A DNA stretch of 64,000 nt from DASWJZ01 sp963805325 (GTDB lineage Bacteria; Pseudomonadota; Alphaproteobacteria; Rhizobiales; Afifellaceae): contig CAWDTS010000022.1 in assembly GCA_963805325.1 (NCBI GenBank), forward strand, positions 248,001-312,000, in the 5' to 3' direction. Positions within the stretch are counted from its first letter, which is position 1, and every line of letters starts with the position of its first letter. Below the pieces are notes generated by a model. That model was given only the letters and a program-made list of their open reading frames with translations, searched no databases and had not been told where the DNA came from. The position numbers were made by a program, and so were the translations under genes. This document shows, in pieces, positions 17,699 through 28,906 of the stretch.

Positions 17699-19471
17699 TC
17701 AGTTCGCCATCGTTTCGCGGCGGGCGAGCGGCGTCGCGAGCGTGCCTTCGATGGCGAAGGGCGTTTCGGCGGCGTCTGCCGCTCCGGACGCCCCGGTCTT
17801 CAGCGTGCCGTTCACGCGCAGCCCACCGTCGATGAGGCCGACCGAGCCGCCGGCGCTTGCCGAATAGGTCGCCGTGACGACGCTCGCGCTTTCGATCGTG
17901 CCGACGCCGCCCACGAAGGAGAGGCCGACCGTCGCGGACTGCACGGCCGCGGGGGGCGACTCGACCGGCGCGTTGGGCGCTGACCCGCCGCTTCCGGCCG
18001 CAGCCATCTCAGGCAGCCCGAAGAGCGGAACCACGCCATCGGCGACGCGGAGCTCGGCCGTTCCCGCGAGCGATTGAACAAGCGCGCCGAGGTCGTCGCC
18101 GTGCGACGTCACGTCGACGACGACCGATGCCGTCCCGGACAGTGTTTTCGGCAAGCCGAGAAAGGGCGCGGTCTCGGCAAGGTCGACATTGGTGGCGCGA
18201 AGCTGCGCCGCGACGTCGGCGCCGGGAGCCGCGGGCCGATCAGCGATCGTCAGGTCGCCGGAGAGGCTCCCGGTCTGGAAGGCCGCGCGGGCGAGCCCGA
18301 TCTCCAAGCGGCGATCGCGCAGCGAGACGCTTGCCGCCGTGCTGCCGGCGCTGAAGCCGTTGAGCTTCACGGAATTGGCGGAAAGCCTGATGTCGGCGCT
18401 CATCTCGGCGAACCAGTCCGTCAGAAGCGTCACGCGCCGCCAGTCCGGCCCGAGCGAAAGCGCCGCCGAGAGGCCGGCAAAATAGGGCGTCAGGTCGAGG
18501 GTGCCGAAGGCGAGCGTCCCCGCGACATCGGGGCGCGATCCGGCCGTGATCTTGAGCGCGCCGGAGGCCTGGTTGCCGTCGAGCGTGAACTGCGCATCGG
18601 CAACCGAAAGCACGTTGTCGGCAAACGTCGCGGTGCCGAAAAGACTCGTCTGGCCAAGCGTCGAGCCGGGGCCGAGCGAGCTTCCGAGCCAGGACGCGAA
18701 GCGGCGGAGCGACGGCGTCGAGAGCTTCAGCGACCCGGAAAGGTGCATATCCGGATAGTCTCGCGCTTCGCCGCTCAGAATCACACTGATCGGCGCCGAG
18801 TTAATGCGCGCGTCAACCGGCGTCGACGCGCCGTTCAGATAGGCGAACGGCTGGTCGGCGCCGCCGGAGAAGGTCACCTGCTCGCCGCGCCAGATGCCGG
18901 ACCCTTCGATCGCGATCGGATGGCGAACGCTCGCCCATTCGATCGTGAGATTGACGGAATCGAGCCGCTCGCTGTCGCCGGTCTTGCGGTCCTCGTAGAC
19001 AACCGTGCCGCCTTCGACGCGGAAGGCGCCGAGCGGAACGTCGCCGGAAAAGGCGAGCTGCAGGGCCGCAGCGCCGGAATCGAATTGCCAGTTTCGTTGC
19101 CCCGTCTCGTCGCGAACCAGGCGGATCAAAGGCCGCACCATCGTGAAGGAATCGACCTCCACGCGGCCGATAATGAGCGGCAACAGGCGAATCTTGCCGG
19201 TCAAACTGTCCATCGAGAGTATCTGCGCGTCGTCCATTCCGGTCGGCCCGCCGACCTCCACATCGTCGAGCGTGACGCGGAGTGGAAACACGCCGATCTT
19301 GGGCGCGCCGCGGAGGGAGACATCGCGCCCGGTCCAGCCGGCGATCTGCTCGCCGATCCGCGTCTTCAGCACATCGCGTGGCAGAAGAACAACGACCAGC
19401 AGAAGAAGCGCCGCAGCGATCAGCGCGGCTGTCGCAACGAACCAGGCGAGGCGCTTTATTCCACGCGACAT
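17699..19471 (-). CDS. AsmA family protein
   Basis: 590 residues. One N-terminal helix (WFVATAALIAAALLLLVVVLL) anchors it in the inner membrane. The periplasmic part opens with the AsmA signature (GRDVSLRGAPKIGVFPLRVTLDDVEV is split by family-typical residues DV, G and P) and continues as a long beta-rich region, with the conserved C-terminal AsmA-2 block (ATNVDLAETAPFLGLPKTLSG). AsmA-like proteins bridge lipid traffic between membranes. It is convergent with potI and divergent from the acetoacetyl-CoA synthetase gene, with 107 bases between starts. Confidence 0.85.
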   Translation of the reverse strand: MSRGIKRLAWFVATAALIAAALLLLVVVLLPRDVLKTRIGEQIAGWTGRDVSLRGAPKIGVFPLRVTLDDVEVGGPTGMDDAQILSMDSLTGKIRLLPLIIGRVEVDSFTMVRPLIRLVRDETGQRNWQFDSGAAALQLAFSGDVPLGAFRVEGGTVVYEDRKTGDSERLDSVNLTIEWASVRHPIAIEGSGIWRGEQVTFSGGADQPFAYLNGASTPVDARINSAPISVILSGEARDYPDMHLSGSLKLSTPSLRRFASWLGSSLGPGSTLGQTSLFGTATFADNVLSVADAQFTLDGNQASGALKITAGSRPDVAGTLAFGTLDLTPYFAGLSAALSLGPDWRRVTLLTDWFAEMSADIRLSANSVKLNGFSAGSTAASVSLRDRRLEIGLARAAFQTGSLSGDLTIADRPAAPGADVAAQLRATNVDLAETAPFLGLPKTLSGTASVVVDVTSHGDDLGALVQSLAGTAELRVADGVVPLFGLPEMAAAGSGGSAPNAPVESPPAAVQSATVGLSFVGGVGTIESASVVTATYSASAGGSVGLIDGGLRVNGTLKTGASGAADAAETPFAIEGTLATPLARRETMAN

Positions 19472-19578
19472 CCGAACCTTGTGCCAGTGGCGGTCGTCGA
19501 CCGCAATCGGCGTTCCGCTTGGCGCATTCGCGCGCCTGTGGCAATGGTTCGGGCCATTCGAAACCGGTATTATCGACC

Positions 19579-21539
<1,961 letters not shown>

Positions 21540-21579
21540 CCGTTCGCTCTCGCGTTACGGGATGAGCAAACCTTCCGCT

Positions 21580-23313
21580 TCAAATGTGTGCACCGATGTT
21601 GGCGGCATGAGCTTCAGATGAAGCCGCGCGCCGCTTGCGAACGCCTATTCCAGCGTTCACGCGCGCAAGCACGATGACCGGGATGAGCCCCACCGCGACG
21701 ATTGCCAGTGCCGCAATCGCGCCGTCCTCGTAGGTGCCGCGCTTGGCTTCGCCGTAGAGCGCGGTCGCAAGCGTCGTGAAGTTGAAGGGCTGCAGGAGCA
21801 GCGTCGCGGGCAACTCCTTCATCACGTCGACGAAGACGAGCATCGCCGCGGCGGCGATGGCCGGCGCGATCAGCGGCAGGTGGATCGTCGCCAATATCTT
21901 CGCGGGTCTTGAGCCGAGCGAGCGCGCCGCCATGTCGAGATGCGGGCTGACCTTGGCCAGGCCGGATTCAATGCCGCCGGCCGAGATCGCCAGAAACCGG
22001 ATGACGTAAGCGAGGATCAGCGCGGCGCCGGAGCCGGTCAGGATAAGTCCCGTCGAGACGCCAAAGGCGGCGCGCATGAAGGAATCGACCGCGTTGTCGA
22101 GCGAGGCGAGCGGCACCAGAAGGCCGACGGCCAGCACCGTGCCGGGCACCGCGTAGCCGGTCGAGGCGAGCCGCACGATGAAGGGAGCGGCCGGGCTCTT
22201 CGACACGCGGATGGAATAGGCGAGGACGAGACCGATCAGAATCGCAACGACGGTCGCGATCGCCGCGAGCGTGACGCTGTTCGCGATCCAGACAGGCAGC
22301 GCCGCCGGCAACCCCGCGAGCTTCACGCGCTTCCACGAGGCGACGACTAGGTAACTCGCCGGCACCAGGAAGCCGAAGAAGATCGGCAGGAAGCAGGCGA
22401 GCGACGCGCCGATGCCCGCGACGCCTGGCAGCGGCTGCGGCACCGCCGCATGATGCCTGCGCGACGGGGCGGAGAAGGTGCGCCGCCGCCGCGCCCAGCG
22501 TTCGACGAACACCAGCGCGATCACGACGGCGAGCATGACGAGCGCGATCTGCGCCGCACCCTCGATGCTCATGCGCACCACCCAGGTCGTGTAGACAGCA
22601 ACGGTCAGGGTGCGGATGCCGAGGAATTCCGCCGCGCCGATGTCGTTCAGCGCCTCCATCAGAGCGAGGCTCGTGCCGACGGCAATCGCAGGCCGCGCCA
22701 ACGGTACGGCGACGCGCAGGAAGACGCGCATCCGGTTCGCGCCGAGCGTGCGCGCCACTTCCAGCGTCGCGGCGGACTGCATCAGAAAGAGCGCGCGGAC
22801 CGGCAGGTAGACATAAGGATAGAGCACCACGCCGAGCAGGAAGATGCAGCCGTGGAGCGAGCGTATCTCCGGGAACCAGAGGTCGCGCGGGCGCGTGATG
22901 CCGAGAATTTCCCGGAGCGTCGTCTGCACCGGACCGATCGGATGCATCACGTCGAGATAGGCGTAGGCGATGATGTAGCTCGGCACCGCCAGCGGAAGAA
23001 GCAGCGCCCAGTCGAAAACGCGCTTCCCCGGAAAGCGGAACATCGTCACGAGCCACGCCGTGCCGACGCCGATCACGATCGTCATGGCGCCGACGCCGGC
23101 CAGAAGCACGACGGTCGTGTAGATCGCATGCGGAAGCACGTTAGCGACGAGGTTCGGCCAGACGTCACCGGAGCCGCGCGCCGCGAAAAAAGCGAGCCCC
23201 CCGAGCGGGGCGAGCACGATCGCGAGGACGAAGACGGAAGCCGCGAGCCAGCCAAGATCGCCGCGCGCGCGGGGCGGGCGGGCGGCGCGGACGTGGCTGA
23301 CGATGGCTGTCAT
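21580..23313 (-). CDS. fbpB: ferric-iron ABC transporter permease, fused two-domain (FbpB/AfuB-like)
   Basis: 577 residues with about 12 helices in two homologous halves. Each half carries an EAA-type loop: EVARTLGANRMRVFLRVAVPLARP near residue 190 is interrupted here only for length, and DMAARSLGSRPAKILATIHLPL lies near residue 480. This is the fused permease of the FbpABC/thiamine-type family. It follows the binding-protein gene by 36 bases on the same strand. No ATPase gene follows: downstream is the convergent acetoacetyl-CoA synthetase, so the ATPase must be elsewhere. Confidence 0.85.
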   Translation of the reverse strand: MTAIVSHVRAARPPRARGDLGWLAASVFVLAIVLAPLGGLAFFAARGSGDVWPNLVANVLPHAIYTTVVLLAGVGAMTIVIGVGTAWLVTMFRFPGKRVFDWALLLPLAVPSYIIAYAYLDVMHPIGPVQTTLREILGITRPRDLWFPEIRSLHGCIFLLGVVLYPYVYLPVRALFLMQSAATLEVARTLGANRMRVFLRVAVPLARPAIAVGTSLALMEALNDIGAAEFLGIRTLTVAVYTTWVVRMSIEGAAQIALVMLAVVIALVFVERWARRRRTFSAPSRRHHAAVPQPLPGVAGIGASLACFLPIFFGFLVPASYLVVASWKRVKLAGLPAALPVWIANSVTLAAIATVVAILIGLVLAYSIRVSKSPAAPFIVRLASTGYAVPGTVLAVGLLVPLASLDNAVDSFMRAAFGVSTGLILTGSGAALILAYVIRFLAISAGGIESGLAKVSPHLDMAARSLGSRPAKILATIHLPLIAPAIAAAAMLVFVDVMKELPATLLLQPFNFTTLATALYGEAKRGTYEDGAIAALAIVAVGLIPVIVLARVNAGIGVRKRRAASSEAHAANIGAHI

Positions 23314-23349
23314 TCGGCGAAGGTCACATGCCGCGTCAGGGATCCGGCG

Positions 23350-24396
23350 TCACATCTCGTGATCGAAGCCGACCTTGTCGACAAGCTCGCTCGCCGCGCG
23401 GCGATGCTCGTAGATCTGGTGCAGCGGCAACGGATCGATCTTGAGATCGCCGAACGCGGCGACAATCGGGTCGATCTTCGCCCCGGCAACCACCGGATAT
23501 TCGTAGTTGCCGCTCGCATAGGCGGCCTGCGCTTCCGACGAGACCAGGAATTCGAGCAGCTTCACGGCATTGTCGCGGTGCGGCGCATGGCTGGCGACGG
23601 CGGCGCCGGATATGTTGACATGCGTGCCGGCGTGATCGGCAAAGGTCGGCAGGATCACCTTGATGGCGTTGCCCCATTCCTGCTGCTCCGGCCCGCCGGT
23701 GCCGGAGCGCATCAGGCCGACATAGTAGGAATTGCCGAGCCCGATGTCGCAGATATCGGCAAGGATATCGCGCGCAACGTCGCGGTCGCCGCCGCCCGCG
23801 GTGCGACCGAGATTGTTCCGCACGGCCGTCAGATATTGTTCGGTCTTCGCTTCGCCGTCCTTGGCGATCATCGCTGCGAAAAGCGCGTTGTTATAGGGAT
23901 GCTGGCCGGAGCGGATGCAGACACGGCCCTTCCATTTCGGGTCGGCGAGATCCTCATAAGTCATGGAGTCCTGGCTGACCCGCTCCTTGGAGGCGTAGAT
24001 CACGCGGGCGCGCATCGACATCGCGAACCAGTGACCGCCGGGGTCGCGCAAAATCGACGGCACGGCGGCATCGAGCACATCGGACTTCACCGCCTGCGTC
24101 AGCCCGCGCTCGACCATGTCTTCGAGCATGCCGTAGTCGACGACCATGATGACATCGGCAGGCGAATTCTCGCCCTCCGCCGCGAGGCGTTCAGCGATTC
24201 CGCTTTCGATGAAGACGGAGTTCGCCTTGATCCCGGTCTCTTTGGTGAAGATGTCGAGAAGCGGCTGGATCAGCCCTGGCTCGCGGGTCGTGTAGATGTT
24301 GACCTCGTCGTCGGCGGCAGAAGCTGCGCCGGCGGAGGCGGCGACGGCTGCGGCGAGAGCAGCGCCCCGCACAAGGGCACTCCAGTTCATCGGCAT
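23350..24396 (-). CDS. fbpA: ferric-iron ABC transporter substrate-binding protein (FbpA/AfuA/FutA-like)
   Basis: 348 residues with a signal peptide ending AGAASAADDE. The mature protein starts VNIYTTREPGLIQPLL, and the second lobe has IGLGNSYYVGLM, where the paired tyrosines that ligate Fe(III) in this family lie. It captures ferric iron in the periplasm for the FbpB permease. The Irr-type box about 100 bases upstream supports the iron call over thiamine or spermidine relatives. Confidence 0.88.
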   Translation of the reverse strand: MPMNWSALVRGAALAAAVAASAGAASAADDEVNIYTTREPGLIQPLLDIFTKETGIKANSVFIESGIAERLAAEGENSPADVIMVVDYGMLEDMVERGLTQAVKSDVLDAAVPSILRDPGGHWFAMSMRARVIYASKERVSQDSMTYEDLADPKWKGRVCIRSGQHPYNNALFAAMIAKDGEAKTEQYLTAVRNNLGRTAGGGDRDVARDILADICDIGLGNSYYVGLMRSGTGGPEQQEWGNAIKVILPTFADHAGTHVNISGAAVASHAPHRDNAVKLLEFLVSSEAQAAYASGNYEYPVVAGAKIDPIVAAFGDLKIDPLPLHQIYEHRRAASELVDKVGFDHEM

Positions 24397-24492
24397 CGAA
24401 TCCTCCCTCGAATGGGTTCAAGGCCCAGACAGGCAAGCCCAATATATGTCGACTCTTTTTCTCGTCAACTGAAACTCCAACGTTTTCAGTTA

Positions 24493-24509
24493 TTTAGAAT
24501 GCTTCTAGC
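24493..24509 (-). promoter_or_regulatory. candidate Irr iron control element (ICE) upstream of fbpA
   Basis: TTTAGAATGCTTCTAGC matches the rhizobial ICE consensus TTTAGAA-N3-TTCTAAA at 12 of 14 defined positions, and the first 12 are exact apart from the spacer. It lies in an AT-rich 120-base stretch between the cytochrome stop and the fbpA start, the natural promoter region for fbpAB. Irr binds such sites when iron is low. Irr itself is not in the window. Confidence 0.65.
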
Positions 24510-24519
24510 CTGAGCGTGC

Positions 24520-24846
24520 TCAGTTCGTCGGCTTCAGGGTCAGGATGTAGGCGATGACGTTGCGCCGATCCTCCGGCTTCAGGATGAGATCGGGCATCTC
24601 CCGATGCGGATTCCGCAGGATGACGGAGAGCGCCGTGGCGGTCATGCCGGGCTCGGCGGCGATGCGCTTGAAGGTCGGCGCGCTCGGATGCGGCGAACGC
24701 GGCTGGTCGGAGTCGACCGCGTGACAGACGGCGCAAAGCCCGCGGGCGAATTCGTGCCCCTTCACGGCATCGCCCACATCCTGGGCGGATACACCGCCCC
24801 CGGTGGCCGCGAAAAGAGCAAAGATCAGCGAACCAAGTGCACGCAC
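24520..24846 (-). CDS. small c-type cytochrome
   Basis: 108 residues from the GTG at 24846, which has a GGAGG six bases upstream. A Sec signal (ALGSLIFALFAATGGGVSA) precedes one haem site, CAVCH, near residue 40, and the axial Met is probably in HREMPDLILK. The end (VIAYILTLK) is the terminal helix of class I cytochromes. Periplasmic electron carrier; partner unknown. It lies upstream of fbpA on the same strand and ends just before the ICE box. Confidence 0.8.
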   Translation of the reverse strand: MRALGSLIFALFAATGGGVSAQDVGDAVKGHEFARGLCAVCHAVDSDQPRSPHPSAPTFKRIAAEPGMTATALSVILRNPHREMPDLILKPEDRRNVIAYILTLKPTN

Positions 24847-24953
24847 CTGCTGCCTCCGTAGCCTCAAACCACGGCAGGATGCATCTTCGCGGCGCGCTTG
24901 GAATTGAGAGAAATCAAGGGCGGCCCGGGCGAGGCCGAAATTCGATGGCTTGG

Positions 24954-24995
24954 TGGTACAACCGCTCGGGATCGAACCGAGGACCTTTGGATCCA
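24954..24995 (-). repeat. truncated tRNA-His 3' half, candidate distal attachment site
   Basis: These 42 bases match 45665-45706, the 3' half of the intact tRNA-His gene, at 40 positions and in the same orientation. The copy covers the last two anticodon bases, the 3' anticodon stem, variable loop, an intact T arm, the acceptor 3' strand and CCA. Identity stops abruptly at the anticodon, and the sequence beyond bears no likeness to the tRNA 5' half. That is how a displaced tRNA end looks after site-specific integration. Confidence 0.8.
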
Positions 24996-25070
24996 TGCTG
25001 AAGGCCCGCATGTCACGAAAAAGACCCCGGGGCGCTTTAGAGCCGCCCGCGAGCGTGAGGAACCGAGAAT

Positions 25071-25593
25071 ATGCAAGACACCATCCGGGAAGTCGTCGCG
25101 GTATTCGATGACACCAAGACCCTCGACGAAGCAGTCTATGCGCTGGAGACACGCGGCTTTGACCGCGCCGCGTTCTCGATTCTTGGAAGCGAGGCGGCGG
25201 TGAAGGAGAAGCTCGGCCATCGCTACAAACAGGTGAAGGAGGTCGAGGATGATCCGAGGGTGCCGCGGGGGGCGTTCTTTTCGCGCGTCTCGCTGCTTGA
25301 GGCGGACTATCTGCCAGCGCCGATCCTTGCGTCAATTGGCGCCCTCGTCGTCGCTGGTACGGGCGCCATCCTTCCGGTTCTCGCCGCCGCCGGCACCGGA
25401 GCCTTACTCGGAGCCGCTCTCGGCCGGGTGATGCATCAGCATCAGGCAATGCGCGTGCACGAGCAACTTGAACGCGGTGGTCTGCTGCTTTGGGTGAACG
25501 TGCAAAACGCGCGTGAGGAGGCAGACGGCGCAGGAAGTTCTGCGCGACCACTCGGCGCACGACGTCCACGTTCACGACATCGCGGCGCCTTAA
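25071..25593 (+). CDS. hypothetical membrane protein with glycine-rich helices, frame broken near the end
   Basis: The N-terminal 75 residues (VVAVFDDTKTLDEAVYALE, RAAFSILGSE) look like the compact alpha/beta domain found in small stress-related membrane proteins. A glycine/alanine-rich double helix of about 45 residues follows (ASIGALVVAGTGAILPVLAA, GTGALLGAALG). Removing one G near 25528 extends the reading to AQEVLRDHSAHDVHVHDIAAP and a stop at 25593. That ending suits the family (HxVHDI) better than the Arg-rich tail of the uncorrected frame. Role unknown, possibly envelope stress. First gene inside the candidate island. Confidence 0.65.
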
Positions 25594-25652
25594 GTCAGCC
25601 AGTCCGACAGGCGAGTTATCGGGTTTCGCGAAATTAGTCCTAGCCTTGGGAC

Positions 25653-26030
25653 ATGCCCTTTGGCGCAACTCGTTGGCCGAACGCTGCGACTTTCGCCTAC
25701 CTGATCGAGCACGGGCTGCCGCTCCGGGCGAATTGCCAAAAGTGCGGCCGCTCGGCGAATTTCGATGCTTCGACGCTTCCGTTGGCCCCTGAGACCATGG
25801 TGCCGGCGTTCAAGCGGCGCTTTCGCTGTACGCGCTGCGGCTCCCGGGAGACATCGGCGCGGCCGGACTGCTCAGTCGAGAGCGCGTGTATCGGGACGAG
25901 CGCGCAAATGAGAAAACCGGAGAGCCGTAGCCGCGGCTTAGCTAAAGAAGAACCGGGCCTTGACGCCGCTTGGCAAAGCCCGGACTACGCACCGCCGGTC
26001 CCCAAGCAGCGCCCGTCCTTTGCCGACTAG
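25653..26030 (+). CDS. hypothetical zinc-ribbon protein
   Basis: 125 residues. CQKCGR near residue 30 and CTRCGS near residue 60 form two CxxC pairs about 30 residues apart, as in a zinc ribbon; a third Cys pair is not clear. Short proteins of this kind are frequent in rhizobial genomes, without known function. The last 45 residues are low in structure and overlap the convergent 71-residue frame, so the true end may be earlier. Confidence 0.5.
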   Translation: MPFGATRWPNAATFAYLIEHGLPLRANCQKCGRSANFDASTLPLAPETMVPAFKRRFRCTRCGSRETSARPDCSVESACIGTSAQMRKPESRSRGLAKEEPGLDAAWQSPDYAPPVPKQRPSFAD

Positions 26031-26153
26031 CTGCCAGCGCCTGTAGTCTCGCGGTGGCACGTTGGCATCGACGAGGGCGGACACGAGCTGTTTGCCGCGA
26101 GGCAGGAACTCGGGCCGGCGATCGTACCGCCAGACGTCCGTATACTTTTCCAT
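25938..26153 (-). CDS. small hypothetical protein
   Basis: 71 residues with a good ribosome-binding site (GGGAGGAG, 8 bases before the ATG). The sequence has YTDVWRYDRRPEFLPRGKQ and YRRWQLVGKGRALL, rich in aromatic and basic residues, with no domain I recognise. It overlaps the end of the zinc-ribbon frame by 93 bases tail to tail. At least one of the two is probably mis-ended. Confidence 0.4.
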   Translation of the reverse strand: MEKYTDVWRYDRRPEFLPRGKQLVSALVDANVPPRDYRRWQLVGKGRALLGDRRCVVRALPSGVKARFFFS

Positions 26154-26565
26154 TGTGGCACTCCTCCCGCGTTCTTTTCAGCGCGAGAATTACGGCCGAT
26201 CGAAGACGGAGGATCGGCGCTTGAAGGAAGTGGCCGGCGGCTACAGGAGTCCGGCTGGGAATGGAGGCGGCGGCCGTCGCAACGGTGGTTTCGTGACAGC
26301 CGCGCGACGCGCTTCTAACGTCCTTCCTAACTTTTGCTCTTAAAGGGCACCCGCTCGCGGGATCGGGTAATCACCGACGCTCCAGAATGAGGTCCTTTGC
26401 CGGGCTCAGGGAGTGCGCGAAGATCGCCGGCAAGGAAATTTTCTCGGCTACGATCATTATGCACAGTGTGCGCGCGGCAGAGCGTCAAGTTCTTCAGCTC
26501 ACGTCTATCGGCCCGAGGCGGCCGAGGTGATACCCTCACGCGCGTCGCAGCAGAGAGGCTTGGCC
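26154..26565. other. 412-base stretch without a supported gene
   Basis: Short frames exist on both strands, including a minus-strand one at 26327-26572, but none has a ribosome-binding site, known motif or natural boundary. Composition varies from AT-richer (26310-26345, 26435-26475) to GC-rich. It may hold the promoter of the acetamidase-like gene and decayed sequence. Confidence 0.5.
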
Positions 26566-27480
26566 GTGACAACCCATCGGTTCATCCCGACCCACTTCTA
26601 CAATGCCATCGGCAAGGCCGATGCTGGGCTCCGCATCGCCGACGGCGACAGCGTCGTGACGACGACGCTCGACGCGTGGGGGTTCGACGAAGACGGCAAG
26701 CAGCTCGCCGAGCGACCTAACCCGATGACGGGGCCGTTCTTCGTCGAGAGTGCCGAGCCAGGAGACGCTCTTGCGGTTGAGATCAAGCGGATGACTCCAA
26801 ATCGGGGAACCGGCTGGACCTTCGCGGCCCTCGCGCCGAACGTGGTCGAGCCAGGCTTCGTGCCGAGCTTGCCAGAGCGCCAGAGGGTCGAGTGGACGAT
26901 TGACGCCACGAGCGGGACGGTCCGCCTTTCAGATCCGCCGCATCACCTGCGCGACTGGTCAATGCCCCTCGCACCGATGATCGGCTGCTTCGGTGTTGCG
27001 CCTCAGTTGGGGCAGGCGATCTCAACTGCGACCAGCGGTCCCTATGGCGGCAACATGGACTATCGAGGTTTCGCGCCGGGAACGATCGCGACATTTCCAG
27101 TCTCCGAGCCTGGCGCGCTGTTTTACCTGGGCGACGGCCATGCTTGCCAGGGTGACGGCGAGATCGTTGGAACGGGCATCGAGACGTCCTTCGAGATCGA
27201 GTTCACCGTTCGCGTGTTGAAGGGGAAGACGATTGGCTGGCCTCATGGAGAGAACAGTGCCGACATTTTCACGATCGGCAACGCTCGTCCGCTCGATCAG
27301 GCGCTCCAGCACGCGACAACAGAGATGATGAAGTGGCTGGAGAGCGACTTTGGGTTCGACGCCACCGCGGCGAGCCACTTGCTCGGCCAGTGCGTCCGCT
27401 ACGACGTCGCCAATGTCTTCAATCCGGCTTATTCGGTCGTCTGTCGGCTAGCGAAACGCTGGCTTAAGCCCCCGACGTGA
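26566..27480 (+). CDS. acetamidase/formamidase family protein
   Basis: 304 residues from a GTG at 26566 with GAGAGG upstream; the longer frame adds a low-complexity leader. The FmdA/AmdA fold is shown by NPMTGPFFVESAEPGDALAV, GPYGGNMDYRGFAPGT and LFYLGDGHACQGDGEIVGTGIE, the last two being the metal-site blocks of this family. Such enzymes release ammonia from formamide, acetamide or related short amides in the cytoplasm. The 240 bases after it hold no clear gene. Whether it works with the HAAT-type importer 7 kb away is open. Confidence 0.82.
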   Translation: MTTHRFIPTHFYNAIGKADAGLRIADGDSVVTTTLDAWGFDEDGKQLAERPNPMTGPFFVESAEPGDALAVEIKRMTPNRGTGWTFAALAPNVVEPGFVPSLPERQRVEWTIDATSGTVRLSDPPHHLRDWSMPLAPMIGCFGVAPQLGQAISTATSGPYGGNMDYRGFAPGTIATFPVSEPGALFYLGDGHACQGDGEIVGTGIETSFEIEFTVRVLKGKTIGWPHGENSADIFTIGNARPLDQALQHATTEMMKWLESDFGFDATAASHLLGQCVRYDVANVFNPAYSVVCRLAKRWLKPPT

Positions 27481-27721
27481 AACCAAGCGGTCCCGCTCGC
27501 GTCGTTGACGGGTATCCCTGTTGACGGCGGCCGTCTCCCGCGATCAAGCAGGCCGGCTGCAGCGACGGCAACAGGGGCGGAATCCGCCACGGATGACCCA
27601 CGGCGATTTGGACCAACCTGATCCTGGCATCCGCGCCTTCGTCGGTCAGCCGGCCCTTTTGCGTGGAACCGCCGCTCAACCAATATCGGCTCGATGACGT
27701 CTTCGAGCAGCCCTCGGTGGG

Positions 27722-28717
27722 CTAAGGCATCGCCTTCATGCTGCGAAGCGTCGTGGCGACTGCTTCGTCGAGTGGTGTCTGCGGCTCGGCTCCGAGACGT
27801 TGGATGAGCTTGCTGTTGTCAAGGCGAAGCGGCTTCTGCCACAGGTAGCGCATCTCGACGAGCTCGCGCATGAAAACCACGAAGGGAGCCGCGGCGTAGA
27901 CCAGCATCCACGGAAAGCCGCGGATGGGCAGTTCAGCGTTTCCGACGGCGCGGCGCATCGCCTGGCAAATCTCGACGCCGGGGTCTAGCCAGTAGCCGCC
28001 GAAATGAAAGACCTCGAAGGCCTCGAGCTCACTTTCGATATCGGCCAGCTGCGCCACCGTCTCCGCGAGGTCGGGCAGGTAGGCCCAGGCGTGGCCGACA
28101 TCCGGGCTGCCGGGATACGTCACCTTCCGTACCGGAACGCCCGGCTTCACCATGACGGCGCAAAACCATGAACCGCCCGATCCGCTCAGAAAGTCACCGG
28201 CGCGAACGACAACGGAGCGAACGCCGTCCGCGGCAGCGGCCGCGAGCATCAATTCCATCTCCACGCGCACCGCGCCTTTGCGCGTGGTCGGGTTTTGCCG
28301 CGATGTCTCGTCGACGACAGAACCGGCGTCCGGGCCGAAATTGTAGACGTTGCCGGGAAAGACGAGCCTTGCCCCGCTTATCTTTGCTGCCGTGATTGAA
28401 TGCGCAAGCATGGGAATTGCGAGCTCGCGCCAGCGCTTATAACCGCGCGGGTTCGCACCGTGGAAGATGAGGCTGACACCTTCGGCGGCGGCACGGACGT
28501 CCGCCTCGCTCATAGCGTCGCCTTTCACCCATTCGATCGACGGTGCGTCGACGCCGGACGCTCGGGCCCGTTGCGGATCGCGATGCATGGCGCGCACGCG
28601 CCACCCGTGGGCGGCGAGCACCCTCGCCACCGCGCGACCGGCGCCACCGGTCGCCCCGATCACAAGCGCAATCTTGCCGACCGTGTCCTTCGATATGCGG
28701 TTGTCGCGTGATGCCAT
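27722..28717 (-). CDS. NAD(P)-dependent epimerase/dehydratase-like protein (extended SDR)
   Basis: 331 residues from the ATG at 28717; the frame could start at 28786. The Rossmann loop is VIGATGGAGRAVARVLAAHG and the basic residues after the second strand (MHRDPQRAR) suggest NADP. The usual YxxxK pair is replaced by NPTTRKGAVRVEMELML, so the active-site Tyr is not at its normal place, which is typical of atypical/NmrA-like members. Substrate unknown. It is divergent from the DoeB-like gene (190 bases between the two starts). Confidence 0.75.
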   Translation of the reverse strand: MASRDNRISKDTVGKIALVIGATGGAGRAVARVLAAHGWRVRAMHRDPQRARASGVDAPSIEWVKGDAMSEADVRAAAEGVSLIFHGANPRGYKRWRELAIPMLAHSITAAKISGARLVFPGNVYNFGPDAGSVVDETSRQNPTTRKGAVRVEMELMLAAAAADGVRSVVVRAGDFLSGSGGSWFCAVMVKPGVPVRKVTYPGSPDVGHAWAYLPDLAETVAQLADIESELEAFEVFHFGGYWLDPGVEICQAMRRAVGNAELPIRGFPWMLVYAAAPFVVFMRELVEMRYLWQKPLRLDNSKLIQRLGAEPQTPLDEAVATTLRSMKAMP

Positions 28718-28906
28718 TCGCGCAGCGTCTCCAATAACACCGGCGATCGCAACCCGGTTATCTTCAGACGGCTGCCCACTTCGCATTTTGACCCTAACCC
28801 GGAAAATGCAATCTTGGCTGGGCAGAACTTATTTGCGTAGCCGACCCGCGATGGGCCGGCTGGGCCGTCGGCGCGATCTGACCGCGACGTCAACCGGAAC
28901 AGAGAC

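Noticed and set aside
17683..17867. C-terminal extension of PotI over the asmA gene
   Set aside because: Unlike PotI and antisense to asmA; one extra G explains it and gives a normal end at 17682.
27429..27721. Two overlapping short minus-strand frames
   Set aside because: No ribosome-binding site, no motif; probably non-coding or decayed.
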